Positions 52,518 to 62,413 of a stretch of DNA of 64,000 bases are shown in pieces (position 1 is the stretch's first letter; each line of letters opens with the position of its first letter). Source of the stretch: Achromobacter piechaudii NBRC 102461 (GTDB lineage: Bacteria; Pseudomonadota; Gammaproteobacteria; Burkholderiales; Burkholderiaceae_B); the NCBI RefSeq assembly GCF_001571245.1, contig NZ_BCTK01000015.1:62001-126000 (forward strand). Reading direction: 5' to 3'. The translations under genes were made by a program, and so were the position numbers. Under the pieces are notes generated by a model. That model was not told the origin of the DNA. It searched no databases and worked only from the letters and a program-made list of their open reading frames with translations.

Positions 52518-53148
52518 CATCCGGCTGGCCTGGCGGCGACCCGCCGACACGCTGGGGGCCACCCTGTTCTTCGTGGTGGCCGGCACGCTGTTTCCGTTGG
52601 CGGTCGGCCCCGACCCGGCGCTGCTGCGCGCCATCGGCCCGGGCGTGCTGTGGGTGTGCGCGCTGTTGGGCATTCTGTTGAGCCTGCACCGCCCCTTCGC
52701 GCAGGACCACGACAATGGGGCGCTGGAACAACTGGTGGTGTCTCCCCATCCGCTGCCGCTGCTGGTGGGCGTGAAGCTGGCCGCGCACTGGTTCAGCGGC
52801 TGCGTGCCGCTGATCCTGGCGAGCCCCATCCTGGCCTTGCAGTTCGATCTGCCACCGCATGCCATCGGCGTGCTGGTCCTGTCCTTGCTGCTGGGCACGC
52901 CTACGCTGGCCCTGGTGGGCGGCCTGGGCGCGGCGCTGACGCTGGGGCTGCGCGGCGGCGCGTTGTTGCCGTTGCTGGTACTTCCGCTGTATGTGCCGGT
53001 GCTGATCTTCGGCGCGGGCGCGGTGTCGGCCACGCACGCCGGGCTGGGCGCGGCGCCGCAACTGTCGCTGCTGGGCGCATGCCTGTGCCTGGCGATCCTG
53101 CTGTGCCCCTGGAGCGCGTCGGCAGCGCTGCGCGTGGCGCTGGAATGA
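52483..53148 (+). CDS. ccmB: CcmB, membrane subunit of heme exporter
   Basis: A 221-residue polytopic membrane protein with about six transmembrane segments. It matches CcmB in LFFVVAGTLFPLAVGPDP, HDNGALEQLVVSPHPLPLL and LLLGTPTLALVGGLGAALT. It partners with the CcmA ATPase. The start is nested within ccmA. The ATG 52483 gives the family length; an in-frame ATG at 52471 would add four residues, and neither has a clear ribosome site, which suggests coupling. Confidence 0.93.
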   Translation: MLTTLSQLALRDIRLAWRRPADTLGATLFFVVAGTLFPLAVGPDPALLRAIGPGVLWVCALLGILLSLHRPFAQDHDNGALEQLVVSPHPLPLLVGVKLAAHWFSGCVPLILASPILALQFDLPPHAIGVLVLSLLLGTPTLALVGGLGAALTLGLRGGALLPLLVLPLYVPVLIFGAGAVSATHAGLGAAPQLSLLGACLCLAILLCPWSASAALRVALE

Positions 53149-53156
53149 GATGAGCC

Positions 53157-53942
53157 ATGCCTGAGCAAACCGGGTTCAATCCCCCCTGCCCCGCCGCGCC
53201 GGCCGCAAGCTGGATGCGCTACGCCGCGCCCGCGCTCTTCTATCCGCTGGCCGGCCGCCTGATCCCATGGCTGGCGCTGGCCGCCGCCCTCTTTGCCGCC
53301 GCCGGCCTGTACGTGGGCCTGGTGGTCGCGCCGACCGACAGCCAGCAGGGCGAGGTCTACCGCATTCTGTTCATCCACGTAGCAGCGGCATGGATGTCGA
53401 TGTTCCTGTATCTGGTGATGGCGGCCTATGCCGCGCTGGGCCTGATCTACAACACGCGCTTGTCGTTCATGATGATGCGCGCCTTGGCGCCTACCGGCGC
53501 GCTGTTCACCTTCCTGACCTTGTGGACCGGCGCGCTGTGGGGCAAGCCCACGTGGGGAGCCTGGTGGGTCTGGGACGCGCGGCTGACCTCGGAACTGATC
53601 CTGCTGTTCCTATACCTGGGCTTCATCGCCTTGCAAGCGGCCACCGACGACGACCGGCGCGCGGACCGCAGCGGCGCGATCCTGCTGCTGGCTGGCGTGG
53701 TCAACGTGCCCATCATCTATTTTTCGGTGCAGTGGTGGAGCACCCTGCATCAGGGCGCATCCATCAGCCTGACCACCGCGCCCAGCATGGCGCGCATCAT
53801 GGTGACGGCCATGCTGCTGATGGTGGCCGCGTTCTGGCTGTACAGCGCGGCGGTGGCGTTGGCGCGGGTGCGCGGCCTGATCGCGCAACGCGAACCCGGC
53901 GCGGTCCGTGCCCGTGCCCCTGCCGCCCGGGAGGCCGCATGA
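53157..53942 (+). CDS. ccmC: CcmC, heme-handling membrane protein
   Basis: A 261-residue protein of the heme-handling (HHP) family with six transmembrane segments. The tryptophan-rich WWD motif is present (WGKPTWGAWWVWDARLTSEL), flanked by conserved His residues (FIHVAAAWMS, WWSTLHQGAS). It loads heme on the periplasmic side onto CcmE. The N-terminus is somewhat extended (PEQTGFNPPCPAAPAASW). Its stop overlaps ccmD (ATGA). Confidence 0.95.
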   Translation: MPEQTGFNPPCPAAPAASWMRYAAPALFYPLAGRLIPWLALAAALFAAAGLYVGLVVAPTDSQQGEVYRILFIHVAAAWMSMFLYLVMAAYAALGLIYNTRLSFMMMRALAPTGALFTFLTLWTGALWGKPTWGAWWVWDARLTSELILLFLYLGFIALQAATDDDRRADRSGAILLLAGVVNVPIIYFSVQWWSTLHQGASISLTTAPSMARIMVTAMLLMVAAFWLYSAAVALARVRGLIAQREPGAVRARAPAAREAA

Positions 53943-54103
53943 CTTGGAACACCCTGTTCACGCTGGACGGCCATGGGCCTTACATCCTGGGCGCCTACGG
54001 CGTCACGGCGGCCTTGATGGCGCTGGAAGTCTGGACGCTATGGCGGCGCGCGCGCAAGCGCGCAGATCCACGTCCTTCTGACGCCGGGCCGAGGCATCGA
54101 TGA
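53939..54103 (+). CDS. ccmD: CcmD, small membrane protein of heme delivery
   Basis: A 54-residue protein with one transmembrane helix ([20 protein letters not shown]) and a basic tail, the standard CcmD layout. It stabilises CcmC-CcmE and helps release heme-loaded CcmE. Both ends overlap neighbours by 4 bp (ATGA with ccmC and ccmE). Confidence 0.88.
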   Translation: MTWNTLFTLDGHGPYILGAYGVTAALMALEVWTLWRRARKRADPRPSDAGPRHR

Positions 54104-54615
54104 GCCCGCGCAAACGTCGCGCCTGGGCAATCGCGGGCGGGCTGGCGCTGCTGGCCCTGGCCACGGCGCTGGTGTTGAACGCGCTGCAATCGAACCTGGT
54201 GTTCTTCTTCAGCCCCAGCCAGGTCGTCGCCCATGAAGCGCCCCGGCATGGCAGCTTTCGCGTAGGCGGCCTGGTCGAACAGGGCTCGGTGCGGCGCGAG
54301 GCCGACGGCGTGACCTTGCGCTTCCTCGTGACCGACACCGCGCACACCGTGCCGGTGAGCTACCAGGGCCTGCTGCCCGACCTGTTCCGCGAAGGCAAGG
54401 GCGTGGTGGTGGCGGGCAAGCTGGACGCGGACGGCGTGTTTCGCGCCACGCAGGTACTGGCCAAGCACGACGAAAACTACATGCCGCCGGAAGCGGCCGA
54501 TGCGATCAAGCGGGCGGGCAACGTTGCCACGACGGGCCGCGCGGGCGCAGCGCCCAACAGCTTCGCCTCGGGCGAGGTCGCCGCCGCCAACCGCCCGCGC
54601 ACGGAGACCCGATGA
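54100..54615 (+). CDS. ccmE: CcmE, periplasmic heme chaperone
   Basis: A 171-residue protein with one N-terminal membrane anchor, a beta-barrel OB-fold domain and the covalent heme-binding His123 in [10 protein letters not shown] (HxxxY type). It carries heme from CcmC to CcmF. The C-terminal tail after the motif is Ala-rich and flexible. It overlaps ccmD and ccmF by 4 bp each. Confidence 0.95.
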   Translation: MSPRKRRAWAIAGGLALLALATALVLNALQSNLVFFFSPSQVVAHEAPRHGSFRVGGLVEQGSVRREADGVTLRFLVTDTAHTVPVSYQGLLPDLFREGKGVVVAGKLDADGVFRATQVLAKHDENYMPPEAADAIKRAGNVATTGRAGAAPNSFASGEVAAANRPRTETR

Positions 54616-56636
54616 TTCCCGAGATTGGCCTGTTCAGCCTGATCCTTGCGTTGCTGGTGGCGTTGGCCCAGGCCACGCTGCCGTTGATCGGCGCGGCCAC
54701 CGGCTGGCAGGCGGGCCTGCGGGTCGCGCGCCCGGCCGCCGTGGGGCAGTTCTGCCTGACGACGCTGGCGTTCGGCTGCCTGGCCTGGTCGTTCCTGGAC
54801 AACGATTTTTCGGTGCTGTACGTGGCGGGCAACTCGCACGCCGACCTGCCCGCCGCCTATCGCTTTGCGGCCGTATGGGGCGGGCATGAGGGGTCATTGC
54901 TGCTGTGGCTGTATCTGCTGACCGCCTGGACGCTGGCCGTCGCCCTCTTCAGCCGTGGGCTGCCCCTGCCATTCGCGGGGCGCGTGCTGGCGGTCATGGG
55001 CTGGATCAGCGTGGGCTTTCTGCTGTTCATGCTGTTTTTGTCCAACCCGTTCGAACGGCTGATGCCGCCCGCCATGGCCGGCCGCGACCTGAACCCGCTG
55101 CTGCAAGACCCCGGCATGATCGTGCATCCGCCCATGCTGTACATGGGTTACGTGGGCTTTTCCGTCGCCTTCGCCTTTGCCATCGCCGCGCTGCTATCGG
55201 GCGAGCTGGATGCGCTGTGGGCGCGCTGGGTGCGGCCGTGGACGCTGGCCGCGTGGACCTTCCTGACCGTGGGCATCCTGCTGGGCAGCGCATGGGCCTA
55301 TTACGTGCTGGGCTGGGGCGGCTGGTGGTTCTGGGATCCGGTCGAAAACGCCTCGTTCATGCCTTGGCTGGCCGGCACCGCGCTGATCCATTCGCTGATC
55401 GTCACCGAGCGCCGGGGCGCGTTCCGCAGCTGGACGGTGCTGCTGGCCATCTGCACGTTTTCGCTCAGTATCCTGGGCACGTTCCTGGTCCGTTCCGGCG
55501 TGCTGACGTCGGTGCATGCGTTCGCGGTGGATCCGGGGCGCGGCCTGTACATCCTGGCGTTCATGACCGTGATCGTCGGCGGCTCACTGGCGCTGTACGC
55601 ATGGCGCGCGCCCACGGTGGGCCTGGGCGGCGGCTTTTCGTTGCTGTCGCGCGAATCGCTGTTGCTGTCCAACAATGTGGTGTTGACGGTGGCGGCCGGC
55701 TCGGTGCTGTTGGGCACCTTGTATCCGGTCGTGCTCGACGTGCTGGACTGGGGCAAGATCTCCATCGGCCCGCCCTACTTCGAAGCGGTGTTCGTGCCCT
55801 TGATGACGCCCGCGATCTTCCTGATGGGCGTGGGGCCGGTCGCACGCTGGAAGCAGGCCGAAGTGCCCGACCTGGCGCGCAGGCTGCGCACCGCCTTCGT
55901 GATCAGCGTGCTGACCGCCGTGCTGCTGCCGCTGGCCATGCCGGGGCCGCTGCGCCTGGGCTCGCCCATGGTCATGTTGGGACTGTGGCTGGCCGCGTGG
56001 TCGGTGGCCAGCGCCGCCGCGCACGCCTGGCAGCGGCTCAATGACGGCGCGCAGGGCGGATGGCTGCGCCGCCTTGGCCGCCAGCCGCGTTCCTGGTACG
56101 GCATGCTGCTGGCGCATGCGGGCATCGGCATATTCATCGCGGGCGTCACGCTGGCCAACGGCTACGAGGTCAAGCACGAGATCCGGATGGACGTAGGCGC
56201 CACGCAGGAAGCCGGGGGCTATCAATTCACCTTTGCCAGCATCGCGCCCGCCACCGGCCCGAACTACAGCGCCGAGCGCGCCGTGTTCCCCGTCACCCGG
56301 AACGGCAAGCCGGTGGTGACGCTGTATCCCGAAAAGCGCTTGTACACCGTGCAGGACATGGCCTTGAGCCAGGCCGACATAGACAGCAGCGCCACGCGCG
56401 ATCTGTTCGTGGCGCTGGGCGAACCGGTAGGCGATGCGGGGGGCAGCGTCGCGTGGACGGTACGCATCCAGGTCAAACCCTTCATGACGTGGATCTGGGC
56501 GGGTTGCCTGCTGATGGCGCTGGGCGGCCTGCTGGCCGCGGGCGACAAGCGTTATCGCCGCGCGCAGGAAGCGGCGGCACGCGATGTCCGGCCCGGTCTG
56601 GAGCCGCGCCAGCACCAGCCACGGGAGGGCTATTGA
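54612..56636 (+). CDS. ccmF: CcmF, heme lyase subunit
   Basis: A 674-residue polytopic membrane protein of the CcmF/HHP family. The WWD motif [19 protein letters not shown] and the conserved His-bearing segments ([38 protein letters not shown]) are intact. It ligates heme from CcmE to the CxxCH motifs of apocytochromes presented by CcmH/CcmI. Overlaps of 4 bp upstream and 1 bp downstream mark tight translational coupling. Confidence 0.96.
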   Translation: MIPEIGLFSLILALLVALAQATLPLIGAATGWQAGLRVARPAAVGQFCLTTLAFGCLAWSFLDNDFSVLYVAGNSHADLPAAYRFAAVWGGHEGSLLLWLYLLTAWTLAVALFSRGLPLPFAGRVLAVMGWISVGFLLFMLFLSNPFERLMPPAMAGRDLNPLLQDPGMIVHPPMLYMGYVGFSVAFAFAIAALLSGELDALWARWVRPWTLAAWTFLTVGILLGSAWAYYVLGWGGWWFWDPVENASFMPWLAGTALIHSLIVTERRGAFRSWTVLLAICTFSLSILGTFLVRSGVLTSVHAFAVDPGRGLYILAFMTVIVGGSLALYAWRAPTVGLGGGFSLLSRESLLLSNNVVLTVAAGSVLLGTLYPVVLDVLDWGKISIGPPYFEAVFVPLMTPAIFLMGVGPVARWKQAEVPDLARRLRTAFVISVLTAVLLPLAMPGPLRLGSPMVMLGLWLAAWSVASAAAHAWQRLNDGAQGGWLRRLGRQPRSWYGMLLAHAGIGIFIAGVTLANGYEVKHEIRMDVGATQEAGGYQFTFASIAPATGPNYSAERAVFPVTRNGKPVVTLYPEKRLYTVQDMALSQADIDSSATRDLFVALGEPVGDAGGSVAWTVRIQVKPFMTWIWAGCLLMALGGLLAAGDKRYRRAQEAAARDVRPGLEPRQHQPREGY

Positions 56637-57154
56637 TGCGCTTCCTGCTGCCGCTGGCCGTCTTCATGGCGATGGCCGTGTTCCTGGCGATGGGCCTGTC
56701 GCGCGACCCGCGCGCGGTGCCGTCCGCGATGATCGACAAGCCCGCGCCGCCCATCAACCTGCCCGTGCTGCTGTCGCCGGGCGAGCGGCTGGACGTGGAG
56801 TCGCTGCGCGGCAAGGTGTGGCTGCTGAACGTGTGGGCGTCGTGGTGCGGCCCGTGCAAAGACGAACTGCCGGTGCTGCGCGAGGCGGCCCAGCGCCACG
56901 CCATCCCGCTGTACGGCTTGAACTACAAGGACAAGCCCGAGGACGCCGCCGCCTGGCTGGCGCGCAATGGCAACCCCTACGTGGCCTCGGCCAGCGACAC
57001 GGATGGCCGCGTAGGCATCGAGTACGGCGTCTACGGCGTGCCGGAAACCTTCGTCATCGACGGCGCCGGCCGCATCCGCCACAAGCAACTGGGCCTGATC
57101 ACGCCCGAGATCTTCAAGGCCCGGATCCTGCCCATCATCGAGGCGCTGAAATGA
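56636..57154 (+). CDS. ccmG: CcmG/DsbE, thioredoxin-like reductant of apocytochrome c
   Basis: A 172-residue membrane-anchored periplasmic thioredoxin. It has an N-terminal anchor, the active site WCGPC (Cys71, Cys74), and the acidic groove features GLNYKDKPEDA and GVYGVPETFVIDG typical of CcmG. It reduces the CxxCH disulfide before heme ligation. The ATG shares one base with the ccmF stop (TGATG). Confidence 0.95.
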   Translation: MRFLLPLAVFMAMAVFLAMGLSRDPRAVPSAMIDKPAPPINLPVLLSPGERLDVESLRGKVWLLNVWASWCGPCKDELPVLREAAQRHAIPLYGLNYKDKPEDAAAWLARNGNPYVASASDTDGRVGIEYGVYGVPETFVIDGAGRIRHKQLGLITPEIFKARILPIIEALK

Positions 57155-57687
57155 GCGCGCGGTGGCAGACCTCGCGCAGCGCGACGATGGCGCTGCCCGC
57201 CGCAATGCGGCGGTGGCTGGCGCCGCTGTCGATGTTGATATTGCTGACGTTGATGCTGGCCGTGGGCGCGGCGCACGCGCAGGCGACCCAACCCGCTCCC
57301 GCCCTGCCCGCGCTCTCTCCCGCTGACCAGCAGCGCGCCGACAAGCTGGCGCATGGCCTGCGCTGCCTGGTCTGCCAGAACCAGACGCTGGCCGAATCCA
57401 ACGCCCCGCTCGCCCACGACATGCGCAACCTGATCCATGCGCAACTGGCCGAGGGCCGCAGCGACGCGCAGATCATGCTGTTCTTTGAAGAGCGCTACGG
57501 CGACTTCGTGCGCTATGACCCGCCCTTCAAACCCATCACCTGGCTGCTCTGGCTGGGGCCGTTCGCCTTGCTGGCATTGGGGTTCTGGGTGCTGGTGCGC
57601 ACGCTCAAGCGCCGCGCGGTGGCGCGCGCGCCGCTGACGGCCGACGAGCGCGCCCGCGCCGCCCGCTTTCTGGATACCGGCCCATGA
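57151..57687 (+). CDS. ccmH: CcmH, apocytochrome c thiol oxidoreductase
   Basis: A 178-residue protein. It has an N-terminal signal/anchor, the three-helix periplasmic domain with LRCLVCQNQTLAES (Cys72, Cys75), EERYGDFVRYDPPF, and a second transmembrane segment near the C-terminus. It forms part of the heme ligation complex. It is the short CcmH type, with the TPR part encoded separately as ccmI. It overlaps ccmG and ccmI by 4 bp. Confidence 0.95.
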   Translation: MSARWQTSRSATMALPAAMRRWLAPLSMLILLTLMLAVGAAHAQATQPAPALPALSPADQQRADKLAHGLRCLVCQNQTLAESNAPLAHDMRNLIHAQLAEGRSDAQIMLFFEERYGDFVRYDPPFKPITWLLWLGPFALLALGFWVLVRTLKRRAVARAPLTADERARAARFLDTGP

Positions 57688-59117
57688 CCCCGCTCTGGAT
57701 CGTCGTCGTGCTGCTCTTGCTGGCGACCTTGCTCTGCCTGATTCCTCCGCTGCTGCGCCGCGCGCCGCCCACCGCGCCCGGGGCTGAAGATAGCCTGCGC
57801 GCCTTCTACCTCGCGCGCCGCGAGCAATTGCAGCGCGACCTGCGGGCCGGCAGCCTCAGCCCCGAGGCCAAGCTGCGCGCGGAAGAAGAAATGCAGCGCG
57901 AACTGCTGCAAGACCTGGCCGCGCGCCAGACCCGGGTCGGACCGCTGGGCGGCCAACGGGCGGGCGTGGCCGCCGCCTGCCTGTTAAGCGTGCTGGTTCC
58001 CGTGGCCGCCGTGCTGTTGTACGGCAAGCTGGGCAACCCGCGCGCGGCGGCGGACATGACGCTGGCGAGCACGGCCCCCGCGCACGCCAGCCCTTCTGGT
58101 AGCGACGCCCAGAACGCGGCCGGCGATGGTGCGCGCGATGACATGGCCTTGGCGATCAATGCCTTGGCGCAGCGCTTGCGCGGCGCGCCGGACGATGCCG
58201 ACGGCTGGTACACGCTGGCGCGCTCTTATGAAACGCTGGGACGCTACGCGGATGCCGTGGCGGCCTATCGGCAGGTGCTGCGGCTGGTGCCGGGCCAGCC
58301 GGTCGTGTTGGCCGATCTGGCCGACGCGCTGCTGTCGAACAACCAGGGCAAGCCGGACGCCGACGCCATCGCGGCGGTGGCGCAAGCGCTGGCCAATGAC
58401 CCGGATCAGCCCAAGGCGCTGGCGCTGGCCGGCATGATGGCGCTGCGCCGGGGCGATGCGGCCGAAGCGCTGGGCCATTGGGAACGGCTGCAAGCCCTGC
58501 TGCCGGCGGACTCCGAAGCGGCGCGGCAGATCCAGTCGAACATCAGCCAGGCTCGCGCGATGGCGAGGGGTGCGCCGGCAGGTGGCGCCGACAATGACTT
58601 GAGTAATAACTCGGCCACCGCCACGCCGAACCCTTCGGGCAAGACGTCGCCAAACAGTTTGGCGTATGCCGCGCCCGACGCGGCCACTGCGTCGACCACT
58701 GCGTCGACCACCGCATCACCTTCCACCACCGCGCGCCCCGCCACCAACACCACCACGAACCCCGCGACGGCCCCCGCCCGCATTTCCGGCCACGCGCGCA
58801 TCGCCGATTCGCTCGCCGACCGGGTCAAGCCGGACGACACCGTCTTCATCCTGGCGCGTCCGGTTTCGGGCTCGCGCATGCCGCTGGCGATCTCGCGGTG
58901 GCGCGTGTCTGACCTGCCGCGCGCCTTCGTGCTGGATGACAGCAGCGCCATGTCGCCGCAGGCCACGCTCTCCGGCGCAAGCCGCGTGCGGGTCGAGATC
59001 CGCATCAGCCGGTCGGGCGCCGCCGCCGCCCAGCCGGGCGACCTGCAAGGCGTGCTGCCCGACGTGGACGTTCGCGCGGGCGACCTGGATCTGGTGGCTG
59101 ACACCCTGGTGCGCTGA
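57684..59117 (+). CDS. ccmI: CcmI, TPR apocytochrome c chaperone
   Basis: A 477-residue protein with an N-terminal membrane segment and a cytoplasmic loop rich in Arg/Glu (EEEMQRELLQDLAAR). A second membrane segment is followed by TPR repeats in the periplasm (about 155-285, GWYTLARSYETLGRYADAVA). A Ser/Thr/Ala-rich linker (about 300-370), partly encoded by short repeats of GCGTCGACCACY near 58690, leads to a C-terminal beta-rich domain (DTVFILARPVSGSRMPLAI) that binds the ends of apocytochromes. It is the last gene of the 14-gene nap-ccm run. Confidence 0.93.
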   Translation: MTPLWIVVVLLLLATLLCLIPPLLRRAPPTAPGAEDSLRAFYLARREQLQRDLRAGSLSPEAKLRAEEEMQRELLQDLAARQTRVGPLGGQRAGVAAACLLSVLVPVAAVLLYGKLGNPRAAADMTLASTAPAHASPSGSDAQNAAGDGARDDMALAINALAQRLRGAPDDADGWYTLARSYETLGRYADAVAAYRQVLRLVPGQPVVLADLADALLSNNQGKPDADAIAAVAQALANDPDQPKALALAGMMALRRGDAAEALGHWERLQALLPADSEAARQIQSNISQARAMARGAPAGGADNDLSNNSATATPNPSGKTSPNSLAYAAPDAATASTTASTTASPSTTARPATNTTTNPATAPARISGHARIADSLADRVKPDDTVFILARPVSGSRMPLAISRWRVSDLPRAFVLDDSSAMSPQATLSGASRVRVEIRISRSGAAAAQPGDLQGVLPDVDVRAGDLDLVADTLVR

Positions 59118-59151
59118 CGCGCGCCGTGGGCGTGGCGCTGACACGCCGGTG

Positions 59152-59173
59152 GCCCTGGGATCTCGGCCAGGGC
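59152..59173. terminator. Hairpin between convergent ccmI and ttrA
   Basis: A 7-bp GC-rich stem GCCCTGG (59152-59158) with CCAGGGC (59167-59173). No T-run follows, so it is a weak terminator candidate for the two converging operons. Confidence 0.35.
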
Positions 59174-59189
59174 GCCGCGCCCCGCACCG

Positions 59190-62100
59190 TCAGGCGCGCT
59201 CGATCCGCGCCGGCAGGCCCTGGCGCACCGCCGCGCCGGATACCCAGTCGATCCAGACGTTGGCGTGTTCACCGCGCGTCAGGTCGGCAAAACCCAGGTC
59301 GTTCAGGTTCACCCCCGCCGCCAGCGTGGCGTCGTGCGGCATGGGCTTGCCGTCGACCACGTGGGCGCGCGCGCCCAGCTCGGTATGGCCGTAACCATGT
59401 TCGATGCCGACCGCGCCCGGTTGAATGCCGTCGCGCAGCAGCGCCAGCCCCGTCACCGCGCCGCCCGGCGTCACGATGCGCACGGCGTCGCCATTGCGGA
59501 TGCCCAGACGTTCGCCGTCCTGGCGGTTGATCGACACCGGATTGTGCGGATGCACCTGCCGCAGCCGATTCACGCCGATGGACATCGAGCTCATCAGGTT
59601 CGACTTGAACGAACTGAGCAGGAATGGCCAATCCTGCGCGGGATACTCGGCGCGCACGTCGCGGCCATCGGCCAGGCGCGCCGGATACCACGTCGGACAG
59701 CCGCTATAGCGCTCGCCCGTCATGGCATGGCGGAACTTGGCCAGGTCCTCGCTATAGATATGCAAAGGCTTGGCGTAGGCCAGGCGCGTCTGGCGCGCTT
59801 GCCCGTTCTGCACCCAGGCCTCGTCCATCTTGTCGAAACGTCCGCCCCGGCTCATCAGCATCGCCACCTGCCGCCACTCGCCCGGTTTCAGCTTGTGTTC
59901 CAGCAGCGTGCGATAGCGGTCCACGCCCGTCAACGCCATGTCTTCGTCGGTCGCCTCGGGCACCACGCGGCCACCCGCGAACGCGATATTGGCCATGCCG
60001 CGCAAGAAGAAGTCTTCGGGCGTGTCCAGCGCATGCTTGCCGCCATCCTTGTCGGTGATGGCGTTGGCGCCAAACCCCGGCATGCCCAGGCGCTTGGCGC
60101 AGGCGATCAGGAAGGTTTCCAGGCAGACCGGCTCGTTCGTCGCCGTGCGGGCCACGCGCGGCTGCACGGCGGGCCAGCGCACCGTGGACGCCTTGGCGAC
60201 CACGTCGGCCCAGGGCGCCGACACGCCCCAGCTTTCATAGGTGACCGTGTCGGGCACGATGTAATCGGCCAGCGCGTTGGTCTCGTTGATGAAGGGGTTG
60301 ATCGACACCGACAGCGGCAGGATGCGCGGGTCCTTCAGCTTGTCCGCCAACACAGACTTGAAGCCGGCGATCCCGTACACCGGATTGCTCATGTGGTTGA
60401 ACCACACCTTGGCGCGATACGGATAGCCCGCCAGCGCCGACGCCAGCATTTCCGAACTGAGACCGCCCGTGGCCGGATACCACGGCGCGGACGCCGGATA
60501 CGCGGGCTGCCCCGCCGCCTTCTTGCGCGAGAACTCGCTGGATTTTTCGTAGGGAAAGCGGTTGCGCGACAGCGCGACGCCCTTGGGCGTGGCGCGATTG
60601 GCGAAGCCGGCGATGTTGTAGCGCGGGCCCGGACCGTAAGGCGGGAACGGGCCGGCGTCCAGCACCAGGCCGCCGTCCGCGTTCAGGTTGCCGACCAGCG
60701 TGTTGAGCATGGCGATGGCGTAGGCGGTGTAGAAGCCCGCGCCGCTCATGGTGCCGCCGTGCGCGTCGGCCACGGCGCGCTTGCCATGGCTGGTGAAGCG
60801 CCGGGCCAGCTCGGCGATCTTGTCCGCCGGCACGCCGCACAAGGCAGCGTATTCGTCCAGCGTCTTGCGCTGCGCTTCCTGGCGCAACAACGCCAGCGAC
60901 GATGCGACGCGCAGCGATTGCGGCGCACCGGCCATGCCGGCCGCCGCGATGGGCTCGTCGACGAACAGCGTGGCGGGCGTCGCCACCGTGTGCGGCGCCA
61001 GCGTGCCATCGCCAAGGCGCACAACGTACACGTCTTCCCATTTATCGTCCGCGTCGGCCGGACGCGGCCAGCCCAGGTCCGCGCCGCGCAAGAAGGTGCC
61101 CAGGCGCGGGTGGCCCGGCTCCGTCACGACCAGGTGGGTGGCGTTGGTCCAGGCCGCTTCGCCCGCTGCCTTCATGGCCTGCGGGCCCGGCTGCGACAAG
61201 GCCTGGGCATCGAAGCGTTCGTTATCCAGGATCCAGCGGATCAAGCCCATGGCCAGCGCCAGATCGCTGGCCGGATTCACCGGCACCCATTCATTACCCG
61301 ACCCGGCCGACAGACTGGACGAGGCCGGCAGCACGGGCGACACGACTACGTAGGTGAAGCTGTCGGCCTCGGGCCGCACGCGGGCTTCGGCCAATTGACG
61401 GGCCTGGCGCTGGAACGGGTTGCCGGCCTGCGCGGGCGCGGCGCCGATGAACAGACCGAAGCGCGCATTGTCCCAATCGGGCTTGCCGTGCGGCATGCCC
61501 TTGAGATCACCCAGCGCCGCACCCGCGCCCACGCGAAAGCTCTGCCCGCAGTACGAACCGTGATTGCTGACATTGACCGTGCCGAAGGACTGCGCGGCAA
61601 AGCGCTGGATCAGCGGCGTGCGGCCTTCATTGGAGGCGTCCGTGAACAGGAACTGATTGACGCGGGGACCATACTCGGGGTTTGCCGGATCCAGCAGCGT
61701 GTCGCGATCGAAGATGGCGCGCATCCCCTCGACGTGGCCTTCGCCGAACAGGTCGCCGCCTTCGCACACTTCCTGCACCAGTTGCTCGAACGTGATGCTC
61801 TGCCACTTGCCCTCGCCGCGCGCGCCGACCCGCTTGAGCGGTTGCAGTACCCGGTACGGGCTGTCCATTTGTTCCAGCATGGCCGAGCCGCGCGCACACG
61901 AGGTGGCGCGCCCTTCCAGGCCGTTGTCGCCACCCAGTTGCGCATAGACCTCGCGCACCGGCATTTCCATGGCCGCGGGCCGCGTCGTGGCCAGCGGGTG
62001 GTACGGGTTGCCCGCCACGCGCAGGATGCGGTTCTGCGCGGTATCGACGCGCAGCCGCACGCCGCATTGCGTCCAGCATCCCAGGCAGCTGGACGGGCTG

Positions 62101-62408
62101 ACCGTCTGCCCGGGCTGCGCGCTCAACACGCCGGTCAGCGGGTCGATACGGAATTCGGGCGTCAGCGAATTGCCGCGCACGGCGTGGGCGGTGGGCACGC
62201 CGGCCGAGCCTTGGGCCAGGCCCTTGACGGCCCGCGCCACGGTTTCGCCGTAGCCCGCCGCAAAGGCAGCCATGCCGCCCGCGACCATGCCGCCCCGCAC
62301 CATCAGCTTGCGCCGCGCGGCGTCTTGCGGCGTGTCGGCCGCGTCATCCGGCGCAGGAGCGCCGGGCTTGTCGTCTTCGTGTTGCTTGTCCATTGCTTTG
62401 AATTCCAT
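59190..62408 (-). CDS. ttrA: Tetrathionate reductase-like molybdoenzyme catalytic subunit (TtrA)
   Basis: A 1072-residue bis-MGD molybdoenzyme of the DMSO reductase family. A twin-arginine leader (AARRKLMVRGGMVAGGMAAF) follows a charged N-terminus, so it should be exported by Tat. The [4Fe-4S] ligands are in CLGCWTQCGVRL and TSCARGSAM, and the Mo-ligand Cys sits in NHGSYCGQSFR. Size, the large insertions and the operon order 4Fe-4S protein - NrfD - catalytic subunit match ttrBCA. Polysulfide, arsenate or selenate reductase relatives are alternatives. No regulator genes (ttrRS-like) are visible inside the window. The first ATG at 62408 lies 5 bp after the ttrC stop. Confidence 0.8.
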   Translation of the reverse strand: MEFKAMDKQHEDDKPGAPAPDDAADTPQDAARRKLMVRGGMVAGGMAAFAAGYGETVARAVKGLAQGSAGVPTAHAVRGNSLTPEFRIDPLTGVLSAQPGQTVSPSSCLGCWTQCGVRLRVDTAQNRILRVAGNPYHPLATTRPAAMEMPVREVYAQLGGDNGLEGRATSCARGSAMLEQMDSPYRVLQPLKRVGARGEGKWQSITFEQLVQEVCEGGDLFGEGHVEGMRAIFDRDTLLDPANPEYGPRVNQFLFTDASNEGRTPLIQRFAAQSFGTVNVSNHGSYCGQSFRVGAGAALGDLKGMPHGKPDWDNARFGLFIGAAPAQAGNPFQRQARQLAEARVRPEADSFTYVVVSPVLPASSSLSAGSGNEWVPVNPASDLALAMGLIRWILDNERFDAQALSQPGPQAMKAAGEAAWTNATHLVVTEPGHPRLGTFLRGADLGWPRPADADDKWEDVYVVRLGDGTLAPHTVATPATLFVDEPIAAAGMAGAPQSLRVASSLALLRQEAQRKTLDEYAALCGVPADKIAELARRFTSHGKRAVADAHGGTMSGAGFYTAYAIAMLNTLVGNLNADGGLVLDAGPFPPYGPGPRYNIAGFANRATPKGVALSRNRFPYEKSSEFSRKKAAGQPAYPASAPWYPATGGLSSEMLASALAGYPYRAKVWFNHMSNPVYGIAGFKSVLADKLKDPRILPLSVSINPFINETNALADYIVPDTVTYESWGVSAPWADVVAKASTVRWPAVQPRVARTATNEPVCLETFLIACAKRLGMPGFGANAITDKDGGKHALDTPEDFFLRGMANIAFAGGRVVPEATDEDMALTGVDRYRTLLEHKLKPGEWRQVAMLMSRGGRFDKMDEAWVQNGQARQTRLAYAKPLHIYSEDLAKFRHAMTGERYSGCPTWYPARLADGRDVRAEYPAQDWPFLLSSFKSNLMSSMSIGVNRLRQVHPHNPVSINRQDGERLGIRNGDAVRIVTPGGAVTGLALLRDGIQPGAVGIEHGYGHTELGARAHVVDGKPMPHDATLAAGVNLNDLGFADLTRGEHANVWIDWVSGAAVRQGLPARIERA

Positions 62409-62413
62409 TGCTG

